Shown one piece after another: positions 8,587 to 16,996 of a stretch of 64,000 nt of DNA. Within the stretch, counting starts at the first letter, position 1. Each line of letters starts with the position of its first letter. Source of the stretch: Citreimonas sp042096055. GTDB lineage: Bacteria > Pseudomonadota > Alphaproteobacteria > Rhodobacterales > Rhodobacteraceae. The notes under the pieces are model-generated. The model searched no databases and was not told where the DNA came from. It was given only the letters and a program-made list of their open reading frames with translations. The DNA is taken from positions 1 through 64,000 of the forward strand of contig NZ_JBELMH010000006.1 in assembly GCF_042096055.1 (NCBI RefSeq), written 5' to 3'. The position numbers and the translations under genes were made by a program.

Positions 8587-10608
8587 TCACGCCGCCAGGC
8601 CGCGCCCCTTCAGCAGCGCCTCGACGCCGGGCATCCGGCCGCGGAACGCCGTGTACAGGGCCTCGGCCTCGGCCGATCCGCCGCGCGACAGGATGTGCCG
8701 CTCCAGCTTCTCGGCCATCGCGGGATCGAAGGCGCCGCCCGCTTCTTCGAACGCCTGGAAGGCGTCGGCGTCCATGACCTCGGACCACATGTAGCTGTAG
8801 TAGCCGCTGGAATAGCCGTCGCCGGCGAAGACATGCGCGAAATGCGGCGTGGCGTGGCGCATCGCGATCGCCCGCGGCATGCCCAGACCTTCCAGCACCT
8901 CGGCCTGCTTCTGCATCGGGTCGGCCGGGGGCGGTCCCGAGTGGAACTCGAGGTCGACCATCGCCGAGGCGATGTATTCCACCGTCTGGAAGCCCATGTC
9001 GAAGGTCGCGGCCGCCAGTACGCGGTCGAGCATCTCCTGCGGCATCGCCTCGCCCGTGGTGGCGTGGGTGGCGAATTCGCCCAGCACCTCGGGCACTTCC
9101 AGCCAGTGCTCGTAAAGCTGGCTGGGCAGTTCGACGAAGTCGCGTGCCACCGACGTGCCCGAGATCGAGCCGAACTCCACATCCGACAGCAGCTGGTGCA
9201 GCGCGTGGCCGAATTCGTGGAACAGCGTGCGCGCGTCGTCGTAGCTCAGCAGCGCGGGCTTGCCCTTCGACGGCTTGGCGAAGTTGCACACGTTGACCAC
9301 CACCGGCGTGCGCGGCTGCGGCCGCCGCGCCTGGCTGCGGAAGGCCGAGCACCATGCGCCCGAGCGCTTGGACGCCCGCGCGAAGTAGTCGCCGATGAAC
9401 ACGCCCACGTGCTCGCCGTCGCGGGTCACCTCCCACGCCCGGCAATCGGGGTGGTAGAGCGGCACGTCGAGCGGCGCGAAGTCCAGCCCGAACAGCCGGT
9501 TGGCGCAGGAAAACGCCGCCTCGATCATCCGGTCGAGCTGCAGGTACGGCTTCAGTGCCGTCTCGTCGAGGTCGTGCAGCGCACGGCGCCGCTTCTCGGC
9601 GTAATAGCGCCAGTCCCACGGCTCGAGCCGGCCGTCATGGCCGTCGGCGCGCAGCATCGCCTGCATCTCGGCGGCGTCCGCCTCGGCCTGCGCGCGGGCG
9701 GGCGCCCAGACCTGGCCCAGCAGGTCGCGCACCCGGTCGGGGCTTCCGGCCATCTCGGTCTCGAGCTTGTAATGCGCGAAATCGGGATAGCCCAGCAGCG
9801 CCGCGCGCTCGGCCCGCAGCGCCAGGATTTCGGCGGCGATGCCGCGGTTGTCGGTCTCGCCGCCGTTGGCACCACGCAGGGTCCAGCCGCGCCAGGCGCG
9901 CTCGCGCAGGTCGCGGCGTGGCGAGAATTGCAGGAACGGCACGATGAGCGAACGCGACAGCGTCAGCGCCGGCCCGTCGAGATCCGCCGCCTCGCCCGCC
10001 GCGCGCGCCGAGTCGACGACGAAATCGGGCAGGCCGTCCAGATCGCCCTCGGACAGCGGCAGCAGGAAGTCCGCCTCGTCCTTCAGCAGGTTCTGCGTGA
10101 ACTGCGTGCCCAGCACCGACAGGCGCGACTTGATCGCGGTCATGCGTTCGGCGTCGTCGCCCTCGAGCGCGGCGCCGGCGCGGACGAAGGCGCGGTGCGA
10201 CAGTTCCAGCACGCGCAGCTCCTCGTCCGACAGGTCACGATCGGCGCGCGTCTCCCACAGGGTGCGGACGCGGTCGAACAGCCGCTTGTTGGCGTAGATC
10301 GCGGCGCCGTGCTCGGCCAGCCGGGGGCTGAAGTCGCGCTGCAGCGCCTGCCGCTCGGGGTTGGAATCGCTGCCCGCGAGGTTGAAGAACACGCCCAGCA
10401 CGCGGTCCAGTGCCTCGCCCGCACCCTCCAGCGCGAGGATCGTGTTCTCGAAGCTGGGCGGCTCGGGGTTGGCGGCGATCGCCTCGATCTCGACGCGGTG
10501 CTCGGCCAGCGCCTCGTCGAAGGCGGGGGCAAAGTGCGAATCCTCGATCGCGTCGAAGGGCGGCAGCGCGAAGGGGGTGTCCCAAGGCGCAAGAAGCGGC
10601 GTGGTCAT
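8587..10608 (-). CDS. M3-family oligopeptidase (peptidyl-dipeptidase Dcp / oligopeptidase A type)
   Basis: Zinc metallopeptidase of 673 residues that probably degrades short peptides in the cytoplasm. The active site is HEFGHALH (about residue 463) with the downstream glutamate in SVARDFVELPSQLYEHW, and the C-terminal YSSGYYSYMWSEVMDADAFQ is typical of M3A enzymes. There is no signal peptide. The ATG at 10608 follows GGAGA. Whether it acts as Dcp or OpdA cannot be told from the sequence. It stands alone, with hairpin repeats at both ends of its region. Confidence 0.93.
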   Translation of the reverse strand: MTTPLLAPWDTPFALPPFDAIEDSHFAPAFDEALAEHRVEIEAIAANPEPPSFENTILALEGAGEALDRVLGVFFNLAGSDSNPERQALQRDFSPRLAEHGAAIYANKRLFDRVRTLWETRADRDLSDEELRVLELSHRAFVRAGAALEGDDAERMTAIKSRLSVLGTQFTQNLLKDEADFLLPLSEGDLDGLPDFVVDSARAAGEAADLDGPALTLSRSLIVPFLQFSPRRDLRERAWRGWTLRGANGGETDNRGIAAEILALRAERAALLGYPDFAHYKLETEMAGSPDRVRDLLGQVWAPARAQAEADAAEMQAMLRADGHDGRLEPWDWRYYAEKRRRALHDLDETALKPYLQLDRMIEAAFSCANRLFGLDFAPLDVPLYHPDCRAWEVTRDGEHVGVFIGDYFARASKRSGAWCSAFRSQARRPQPRTPVVVNVCNFAKPSKGKPALLSYDDARTLFHEFGHALHQLLSDVEFGSISGTSVARDFVELPSQLYEHWLEVPEVLGEFATHATTGEAMPQEMLDRVLAAATFDMGFQTVEYIASAMVDLEFHSGPPPADPMQKQAEVLEGLGMPRAIAMRHATPHFAHVFAGDGYSSGYYSYMWSEVMDADAFQAFEEAGGAFDPAMAEKLERHILSRGGSAEAEALYTAFRGRMPGVEALLKGRGLAA

Positions 10609-10681
10609 CGGTGTCTCCTCGATTTCCCGACTGATCTAGGCCCCGCCCCGGCCCGGCGCAACGGCACGGGATGCCGCCGGT

Positions 10682-10725
10682 GGGACAGCGGGCGGGGCGA
10701 TGCGCGTCAGCGCGAGCGGCGACCG
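10682..10725 (+). repeat. Intergenic hairpin repeat, copy B (overlaps moeB end)
   Basis: GGGACAGCGGGCGGGGCGA, a short GCGC-GTCA-GCGC hairpin and GAGCGGCG. It matches the flanks of copies A and C with two substitutions. The moeB stop codon lies in the hairpin loop, so the element supplies the last codons of moeB. Confidence 0.5.
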
Positions 10726-11771
10726 GCGGCCCCGCCGCAGACCGGGCAGGCCTCGGCGCGCTTCAGCGCGATGCGCCGCGTCTCGCCCCACAGCGCGTCG
10801 TAGATCAGCATCTCGCCGCGCAGTGCCGCTCCGGCGCCCGTTATGACCTTCACCGCCTCGACCGCCATCATCGAGCCCACCACGCCCGGCAGCGGCCCCA
10901 ACACGCCCGCCTCGGCGCAGCTGGGCGCGAGGCCCGCGGCGGGTTTCTCGAGGAAGACGCAGGCATAGCACGGCCCCTCGTGCGCCGGATCGAACACGCT
11001 CACCTGCCCCTCCCATTGCGACAGCGCGCCGGAGACCAGAGGCTTGCCCTGAGCCACGGCCACGCGGTTCACCAGCTGGCGGGTGTCGAAGCTGTCGCAG
11101 CCGTCGAGGATCAGGTCGTAATCCTCGAACAACGCGCCGGCGATGTCCTCGGTCAGCGCGCGGTGATAGGGCCGCACGGTCACGAACGGGTTCACGCTCG
11201 TCATCGCCGCCTCGGCCGAGAAGACCTTGGGCATGCCGATCCGGTCGTCGCGGTGTATCACCTGGCGCTGCAGGTTCGTGGCATCCACCGCGTCGTCGTC
11301 GATCACGCCGATCGTGCCGACGCCCGCCGCGGCGAGGTACAGCAGCGCCGGAGAGCCAAGCCCCCCCGCGCCGACGACGAGAACGCGCGCCTGCTTCAGC
11401 CGCTTCTGGCCCGGCCCGCCCAGTTCGCGCAGCACGATGTGACGGGCGTAGCGGTCGAGCTCGCCGTCGGCGAAACGGCCCGGCTCGGGCGCGGGGCGGG
11501 CGGCATCCTCCTGCGCCTCGGCGCGGACGCGGACGCGGCGCAGCACGCGGGCATAGGCCGCCCAAAGCACGACGAAACCGCCCAGGATCAGCCAGGGCGC
11601 GGCCTCGCCCCCGGTCGCCTCGCGCAGCGGATGCCCGTCGGGCAGGATCAGGTGCAGCCCCACAACGGCGACGAACAGCAGGCCGAGCATGTAGACGCGC
11701 GCGCTGCGCGGCGCGCCCGTCAATCGACCCACGCCCCACAGCGCGGCCGCCATTGCCAGGACCAGCAGCAT
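10707..11771 (-). CDS. moeB: MoeB/ThiF/HesA-family adenylyltransferase with N-terminal membrane segments
   Basis: E1-like enzyme that adenylates the C-terminal glycine of a sulfur-carrier protein, most likely MoaD of molybdopterin synthase. Of 354 residues, the first ~75 contain two or three hydrophobic segments (MLLVLAMAAALWGVGRL and AAPWLILGGFVVLWAAYARV among them). The ThiF domain then starts at RYARHIVLRELGGPGQKRLK with the ATP loop GAGGLGSPALLYLAAAGVG. Two Cys pairs, CYAC (near 265) and CPVC (near 342), should bind zinc. The start overlaps the dut stop by one base (TGATG), so the two are translationally coupled. Confidence 0.85.
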   Translation of the reverse strand: MLLVLAMAAALWGVGRLTGAPRSARVYMLGLLFVAVVGLHLILPDGHPLREATGGEAAPWLILGGFVVLWAAYARVLRRVRVRAEAQEDAARPAPEPGRFADGELDRYARHIVLRELGGPGQKRLKQARVLVVGAGGLGSPALLYLAAAGVGTIGVIDDDAVDATNLQRQVIHRDDRIGMPKVFSAEAAMTSVNPFVTVRPYHRALTEDIAGALFEDYDLILDGCDSFDTRQLVNRVAVAQGKPLVSGALSQWEGQVSVFDPAHEGPCYACVFLEKPAAGLAPSCAEAGVLGPLPGVVGSMMAVEAVKVITGAGAALRGEMLIYDALWGETRRIALKRAEACPVCGGAAGRRSR

Positions 11772-12226
11772 CACGTCCTCCCGGTGGAACCGAACCCGCC
11801 GGCGCCGCGCCCGCTGGGGGGCAACGCGTCGACCTCCCGGAAACTGGCCCGCAGAACCGGCGCGACAACCATCTGCGCGATCCTGTCGCCATGCGCGATG
11901 CGGAAGGGCGCGCCGCCCGCGTTCATCACGATCACGCCCAGCGGTCCGCGATAGTCGCTGTCGATCGTGCCCGGCGAATTGGGCAGCGTGATCCCGTGCT
12001 TCAGCGCCAGCCCGGACCGCGGGCGGATCTGCACCTCGTACCCGTCCGGGATCGCAAGGCGCAGACCGGTGGGCACAAGCGCGCGGCCGCCGGGGGCGAT
12101 GTCGATCGCCCCACGGTCGGGCAGGTTCGCGCGTAGGTCGGCGCCGGCGGCGCCCTCGGTCTCGTAGCGCGGCAGGCCCAGCGCGCGGTCGGCGCCGTCC
12201 TCCCAGGCGATGGCGATCGCGATCAT
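11771..12226 (-). CDS. dut: dUTP diphosphatase (dUTPase)
   Basis: Trimeric enzyme hydrolysing dUTP to dUMP and PPi, keeping uracil out of DNA and feeding dTMP synthesis. The five family motifs are present in 151 residues: EGAAGADLRA (1), RPRSGLALKHGI (2), GTIDSDYRGPLGVIVMN (3), RIAHGDRIAQMVV (4) and the glycine-rich RGAGGFGSTGR tail (5). Its ATG overlaps the coaBC stop (ATGA) and its stop overlaps the moeB start, so the three form one operon. Pairing coaBC with dut is common in proteobacteria. Confidence 0.97.
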   Translation of the reverse strand: MIAIAIAWEDGADRALGLPRYETEGAAGADLRANLPDRGAIDIAPGGRALVPTGLRLAIPDGYEVQIRPRSGLALKHGITLPNSPGTIDSDYRGPLGVIVMNAGGAPFRIAHGDRIAQMVVAPVLRASFREVDALPPSGRGAGGFGSTGRT

Positions 12227-13431
12227 GCGCCCGGCGCCAGCGCGTCGGCGATCCGGTGGGCAAGGCGGCGGGCGACCTCGGCCTTGGCCATGCGCTCCCA
12301 GGTCTCGGCACCGTCCGCGGTCACCAGGACGACCGCGTTCTCGGTCCCGCCCATGATGCCCGTCGCCGGCGAGACGTCGTTGGCGACCAGCCAGTCGCAG
12401 CCCTTGCGCGCACGCTTGGCGGTGGCATTGGCCTCGACGTCCTGCGTCTCGGCCGCGAAGCCCACGACCAGCGCCGGCCGGCCGCCCCGCAACTGCGCCA
12501 CCTCGGCCAGGATGTCGGGGTTCTCGACGAAATCCAGCAGTGGCTGCCCGTCGGGCGATTTCTTGATCTTCTGGTCCGAGGGCCGCGCCACCCGCCAATC
12601 GGCCACCGCCGCGGTGAACACGGCGGCGTCGGCGGGCAGCGCGGCCAGCGCCGCCTCGCGCATCTGCACGGCGGTCTCGACCTCGATCACGCGCAAGCCC
12701 TGCGGGCGCGGCGCATCGGCCGGGCCCGTGACGAATGTCACATCGGCGCCGAGATTGCGCAGCGCCTCGGCGATCGCGGTGCCCTGCCGTCCCGAGGACC
12801 GGTTTGCGATGTAGCGCACCGGGTCGATGGGCTCGTGCGTCGGGCCCGAAGTCACCAGCACGCGCTTACCCTTCAGCGGGCCGTCGCCCAGAACGGCCTG
12901 CACGGCGCGCAGGATCGCGGCGGGCTCGGACATCCGGCCGGGGCCGTATTCGCCGCAGGCCATGTCGCCGTCGTCGGGGCCGATCACGCGGATGCCGTCC
13001 ATGTGCAGCACGGTCAGGTTGCGTTGCGTGGCCGGGTGTTCCCACATGCGCACGTTCATCGCGGGCGCGATCATCACCGGCGTGTCGGTGGCCATCAGCA
13101 GCGTGCTGGCGAGATCGTCGGCATGGCCGCCGGACATCTTCGCCATCATGTCGGCGGTCGCGGGCGCCACCACCACCAGGTCGGCGACGCGCGAAAGCTG
13201 GATATGCCCCATCTCGGCCTCGTCGGTGAGGTCGAAGAGATCGGTGTAGACCTTCTCGCCCGCCAAGGCCGAGACGCTGAGGGGGGTGACGAATTCCTGC
13301 GCGGCGCGGGTCATCACGGGGGTCACGGCGGCGCCGTCGCGGCGCAGCAGGCGGATCAGCTCGAGCGTCTTGTACGCCGCGATGCCGCCGCCGATGATCA
13401 GCAGAATGCGCTTGCCCGACAGCATCGCCAC
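12223..13431 (-). CDS. coaBC: Bifunctional phosphopantothenoylcysteine decarboxylase / phosphopantothenate-cysteine ligase
   Basis: Two successive steps of coenzyme A synthesis in one 402-residue protein. The N-terminal CoaC flavodoxin-like half shows ILLIIGGGIAAYKTLELIRL, the PXMNXXMW-type signature APAMNVRMWEHPAT, and the substrate-recognition Cys in GDMACGEYGPGRM. The CoaB half starts near LKGKRVLVTSGPTHEPIDPV and includes RYIANRSSGRQG and KIKKSP. The ATG at 13431 opens MAMLSGKRILL. It is the first gene of coaBC-dut-moeB. Confidence 0.97.
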   Translation of the reverse strand: MAMLSGKRILLIIGGGIAAYKTLELIRLLRRDGAAVTPVMTRAAQEFVTPLSVSALAGEKVYTDLFDLTDEAEMGHIQLSRVADLVVVAPATADMMAKMSGGHADDLASTLLMATDTPVMIAPAMNVRMWEHPATQRNLTVLHMDGIRVIGPDDGDMACGEYGPGRMSEPAAILRAVQAVLGDGPLKGKRVLVTSGPTHEPIDPVRYIANRSSGRQGTAIAEALRNLGADVTFVTGPADAPRPQGLRVIEVETAVQMREAALAALPADAAVFTAAVADWRVARPSDQKIKKSPDGQPLLDFVENPDILAEVAQLRGGRPALVVGFAAETQDVEANATAKRARKGCDWLVANDVSPATGIMGGTENAVVLVTADGAETWERMAKAEVARRLAHRIADALAPGA

Positions 13432-13498
13432 CCCCGTTCGTTCGCGCCGACCCTAAGGCGAGCCGACAGGCCTTCGCAAGGGCGGCCGGGCGGGGCGG

Positions 13499-14338
13499 CT
13501 AGTTGAACGCGGCGCAGGGATCGCCCCGGTCGACGGGCGCCGTGATCTCGACCGCGTCGAAGGTGCCGTCGGGCGGGCCGGTGTCGTCCTCGCCCTGCCC
13601 CAGCGCGCGCTGCGTGACGTCGGGCGCGACACGCGCCACCGCCGCCGGCGCGCCCCAGTCGGTGCGGGCATGGCCGTTGCCGGTGATGACCACCACCGGC
13701 GCGCTGGTGGTTTCCAGCGCCTGCAGCGCGGCGCGGGCCAGCGCGGCGTCGCGCAGGCGCTGAATATCGACCATCATCGGCAGAATCTCGGCCGGCAGGG
13801 CGTCGCAATGCGCGGCCATCTGCAGCGCCTCGCGGGCCTGCTGGTCGGTCTCGGGCAGCGGGTCGGTCAGACCGTAGCGCGCAGCGTCCTCGCCGAAGAC
13901 CGGGTCTATGCCCTCGTCCATGACGCGCCGGGCCTGGTCGCGCGGGATTGCGGCGCCGTAGATGGCGGCCTCCGGTGCCGCGGTGAAGATCGGGTAATAC
14001 ATGGCGAAGTCGGGCCAGCCGGAAGCGTTCCAGCCCAGCGCGGCCTCCATCGCGGCCTCGTCGGCGATCAGATCGGGCGTGACGAGCGACGCCTGGTCGG
14101 GCGTCAGCATCTCGAACACCAGCGCCGCGGGGTCGAGGGCGGCGACGAGGTCGGCCTGCCGCGCGTGGTGTGCGGGGTTGTCGTGCTGTTCGCCGAGGTA
14201 GACGATATCCGCGTCGTCCCAGCCTTCGGGCGCCGCGGCGTCGTCCTGCGCCGAGGCCGGGACCCACAGGCACAAGGACGCGGCCAGGGCGGCCATGAAC
14301 GGGCGCATCGGCCCGCGTATGGCCGCCGCAATCGTCAT
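13499..14338 (-). CDS. ChaN-like haem-binding-uptake family protein, exported
   Basis: Protein of 279 residues with an N-terminal hydrophobic export signal (MRPFMAALAASLCLWVPASAQ, residues 11-31). A ChaN/PF04187-type domain follows: VYLGEQHDNPAHHARQADLV near the start and VVVITGNGHARTDWGAP near the end. Campylobacter ChaN binds haem; the activity here is unknown. The start overlaps the rpoH stop (ATGA), so it is co-translated with a stress sigma factor. That suggests a role in envelope or oxidative damage, which is inference from context. Confidence 0.75.
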   Translation of the reverse strand: MTIAAAIRGPMRPFMAALAASLCLWVPASAQDDAAAPEGWDDADIVYLGEQHDNPAHHARQADLVAALDPAALVFEMLTPDQASLVTPDLIADEAAMEAALGWNASGWPDFAMYYPIFTAAPEAAIYGAAIPRDQARRVMDEGIDPVFGEDAARYGLTDPLPETDQQAREALQMAAHCDALPAEILPMMVDIQRLRDAALARAALQALETTSAPVVVITGNGHARTDWGAPAAVARVAPDVTQRALGQGEDDTGPPDGTFDAVEITAPVDRGDPCAAFN

Positions 14339-15213
14339 GCGAGGAAGTGCTGAACCTCGCGGGACTGGCTTTCCAGCGACTTGCGCATCTTGGCGAAGGC
14401 CGCGGCCTCGAGCTGGCGCACGCGTTCCTTGGACAGCCCCAGCTCGTTCCCAAGGCTTTCCAGAGTGCGCGAGTCGTCGCGCAGCTTGCGTTCGCGGACG
14501 ATGAAGCGCTCGCGCTCGTTGAGCGCGCCCATGGCGGCGATCAGCCAGTCGCGCAGGCGGTCGGTGTCGTGCCGCCCCTCGACGATCTCGGAGGCCTGGG
14601 CGCTGTTATCCTCCAGCGCGTCGATCCACTCACGCCCCTCGTCCTCGACCGACTGGGTGGCGTTGAGCGAGTAGTCGGACCCGCTCAGCCGGCCCTCCAT
14701 CATCTCGACATCGGCCAGCGGCACGCCGACCTCGGTCGCGATCATCTGACGGAGCTGGTGGCGGTCAAGCGACTGGCCCGCGGCGGCGGCCTCGCGCTCG
14801 AGCCTCGCCTGAACGCGGCGCATGTTGAAGAACAGCGACTTCTGGCTGGAGGTGGACCCGGTGCGCACCATCGACCAGTTGCGCATCACGTAATCCTGGA
14901 TGCTGGCCTTGATCCACCAAACGGCGTAGGTCGAGAACCGCACGCCCCGATCCGGGTCGAACTTGTCGGCGGCCTTCATCAGGCCAAGGCCGGCCTCCTG
15001 GATCAGGTCGTTCATCGGGGCGCCGTAGCGCTTGAACTTCGCCGCCATCGAGATCGCCAGCCGCATGTAGGCGGTGATCAGGCGGTGGAGGGCCTCTTCG
15101 TCGCGCTGATCGCGCCACGCGTAGGCGAGTTTCAGTTCGGTCTCCGCGTCCAGAAGTTCTGCCTTCATGGCGCGGCGCGACAGCGTCTGATCGTTTAATC
15201 CGTCAAGTGCCAT
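14335..15213 (-). CDS. rpoH: RpoH-family alternative sigma factor (probably RpoHII type)
   Basis: Sigma-32-like factor, 292 residues. Region 2 is clear (LIQEAGLGLMKAADKFDPDR, RFSTYAVWWIKASIQDY) and region 4.2 ends LGLSKERVRQLEAAAFAKMR. The ATG at 15213 has GGGAG six bases upstream and gives the expected MALDGLNDQTLSRRAMKAE start; farther in-frame ATGs lack support. The strongest clue to type is the promoter: a TGATCC-N16-CGTAT element about 55 bp upstream resembles the sigma-E (ChrR/ECF11) promoter that drives rpoHII in Rhodobacter during singlet-oxygen stress. The ChaN-like gene is coupled behind it. Confidence 0.9.
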   Translation of the reverse strand: MALDGLNDQTLSRRAMKAELLDAETELKLAYAWRDQRDEEALHRLITAYMRLAISMAAKFKRYGAPMNDLIQEAGLGLMKAADKFDPDRGVRFSTYAVWWIKASIQDYVMRNWSMVRTGSTSSQKSLFFNMRRVQARLEREAAAAGQSLDRHQLRQMIATEVGVPLADVEMMEGRLSGSDYSLNATQSVEDEGREWIDALEDNSAQASEIVEGRHDTDRLRDWLIAAMGALNERERFIVRERKLRDDSRTLESLGNELGLSKERVRQLEAAAFAKMRKSLESQSREVQHFLA

Positions 15214-15268
15214 AGTCGCTCCCATGATCTGCCGCTGGGCGGCCCTGTTCCAGGTTACTCGCTGACAG

Positions 15269-15295
15269 ATACGTCTGCTGAACGACACCGGATCA
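15269..15295 (-). promoter_or_regulatory. ECF sigma-E-like promoter of rpoH
   Basis: On the minus strand TGATCC (15290-15295), 16 bp, CGTAT (15269-15273). The -35 matches the singlet-oxygen sigma-E/ChrR promoter class of Rhodobacteraceae. The start point would lie near 15262, leaving a leader of about 50 nt before the rpoH RBS. The -10 assignment is less certain than the -35. Confidence 0.65.
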
Positions 15296-15427
15296 CTTAC
15301 GGTTGCGAAAAATGTTTCGTGCGCGGCGGAATCTTCGCAATCATCGAACGACGCTTGGCGATCCGCCCCTCTTGAAATGTCGTTTTCGTGCCTCGGAGCG
15401 TACAATCGGCGCCCCGGCGCGGTGGCG

Positions 15428-15443
15428 TTAACCATGCGCTAAC
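15428..15443 (+). promoter_or_regulatory. CtrA-like box upstream of comM
   Basis: TTAA, seven bases (CCATGCG), CTAAC: the CtrA full site TTAA-N7-TTAAC with one mismatch, 38 bp ahead of the comM start. In Rhodobacter capsulatus, comM is CtrA-dependent and needed for gene-transfer-agent recipient ability. Confidence 0.5.
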
Positions 15444-15481
15444 CACGATGGCGCACCCTGCCGCGTGGTGGAAGGGGTATC

Positions 15482-16996
15482 ATGGTCGCGCACGCCTACA
15501 CGGTTGCATTCGAGGGGGTCGAGGCCCGCACGGTCGAGGTGCAATGCGCCGTCAGCCCCGGCCTGCCCGCCTTCTCGATCGTCGGCCTGCCCGACAAGGC
15601 GGTGTCCGAGGCGCGCGACCGGGTGCGCGCGGCGCTGACCGCGCTGGCCATCGCGCTGCCGTCGAAGCGGATCACCGTGAACCTCTCGCCGGCCGACATG
15701 CCCAAGGAAGGCTCGCACTTCGACCTGCCGATCGCGCTGGGCCTGCTGGCCGCGCTCGACATCGTCCCCGCCGAGGCGGTGGCCCGCACCGTGGCGCTGG
15801 GCGAGTTGTTGCTGGACGGCACGCTGGTGCCGGTGCTGGGCGCGCTGCCGGCGGCGATGGCCGCGGCGGCCGACGAACGCCAGCTGCTGTGTCCGCGCGC
15901 CTCGGGCCCCGAGGCCGCCTGGGTCGACGCTTGCACCGTGCTGGGCGCGGCCACGCTGATGGACGTGGTGCGGCACTTCTCGGGGCAGTCGGTGATCGCG
16001 CCGGCGGTGGCGGGCGTGGTGGCACCCGAGACCGGCCTGAAGGACCTGCGCGACGTCAAGGGACAGGAACGCGCCAAGCGCGCGCTGGAGATCGCCGCCG
16101 CCGGGCGGCACCACCTGATGCTGACGGGCACGCCCGGGTCGGGCAAGTCGATGCTGGCGGCGCGCCTGCCGGGCATCCTGCCGCCGCTGACCCCGATCGA
16201 GGCGCTCGAGACGTCGATGATCCACTCGGTCGCCGGGCTGCTGGACGAGGGCGGGCTCTCGCGCGCGCGCCCGTTCCGCGAGCCGCACCACACCGCGTCG
16301 ATCGCCGCGATCACCGGCGGCGGGCGCGGCGCCAAGCCGGGCGAGATCAGTCTGGCCCATAACGGCGTGCTGTTCATGGACGAGTTTCCGGAATTCCCGC
16401 GCGCGGTGCTGGAAACCCTGCGCCAGCCGATCGAGACCGGAGAGGTCGTGGTCGCCCGCGCGAACGCGCATGTGCGCTATCCCTGCCGGTTCATGCTGGT
16501 CGCGGCGGCGAACCCGTGCAAGTGCGGCTACCTCAGCGATCCGGCCCAGGCCTGCGCGAAGGCGCCGGGCTGCGGCGCGGATTACATGGCGCGGGTGTCT
16601 GGCCCGCTGATGGACCGCTTCGATCTGCGGATCGAGGTGCCGCCAGTGGCCTTCACCGACCTGAACCTGCCGCCGCCGGCCGAAGGCTCGGCCGAGATCG
16701 CGGCGCGGGTCGCCGCGGCGCGGGCGCGCCAGGGCGCGCGGTTCGAGGGCGTCGCCGGCGTGCGCACAAACGCCGATGCGGAAGGACAGCTGCTGGAGGA
16801 AATCGCGCCGCTGGACGCCGAGGGACGCGACCTGCTGTCGCGCGCCGCGGACCGGTTCGGCCTGTCGGCGCGCGGCTACCACCGGGTGCTGCGCGTCGCA
16901 CGCACCATCGCGGATCTCGACGGCGCCGATGCCATCGCGCGCCCGCACCTGGCCGAGGCGCTGGGCTACCGGCTGGTCGGCGCGAAGGAGCGCTGA
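15482..16996 (+). CDS. comM: YifB/ComM-family Mg-chelatase-like AAA+ ATPase
   Basis: Hexameric helicase-type ATPase that promotes branch migration while incoming single-stranded DNA integrates during transformation. The 504 residues contain an N-terminal Lon-protease-like ChlI domain (VSPGLPAFSIVGLPDKAVSE), Walker A GTPGSGKSMLAARLPGILPP near 218, Walker B GVLFMDEFPEF, the zinc-finger-like NPCKCGYLSDP and the C-terminal GLSARGYHRVLRVARTIADL. A CtrA-like box lies just upstream. The 3' end overlaps the converging esterase gene by 31 bp. Role in competence or GTA uptake is inferred from the family. Confidence 0.93.
   Translation: MVAHAYTVAFEGVEARTVEVQCAVSPGLPAFSIVGLPDKAVSEARDRVRAALTALAIALPSKRITVNLSPADMPKEGSHFDLPIALGLLAALDIVPAEAVARTVALGELLLDGTLVPVLGALPAAMAAAADERQLLCPRASGPEAAWVDACTVLGAATLMDVVRHFSGQSVIAPAVAGVVAPETGLKDLRDVKGQERAKRALEIAAAGRHHLMLTGTPGSGKSMLAARLPGILPPLTPIEALETSMIHSVAGLLDEGGLSRARPFREPHHTASIAAITGGGRGAKPGEISLAHNGVLFMDEFPEFPRAVLETLRQPIETGEVVVARANAHVRYPCRFMLVAAANPCKCGYLSDPAQACAKAPGCGADYMARVSGPLMDRFDLRIEVPPVAFTDLNLPPPAEGSAEIAARVAAARARQGARFEGVAGVRTNADAEGQLLEEIAPLDAEGRDLLSRAADRFGLSARGYHRVLRVARTIADLDGADAIARPHLAEALGYRLVGAKER

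Noticed and set aside
8449..10803. A 784-codon plus-strand open frame opposite the M3 peptidase gene
   Set aside because: Same GC-driven artefact; the minus strand encodes a complete HEFGH peptidase.
13481..13500. Possible fourth copy of the GGGCGGGGCG repeat
   Set aside because: Only the G-rich part matches; no hairpin or right flank is present.
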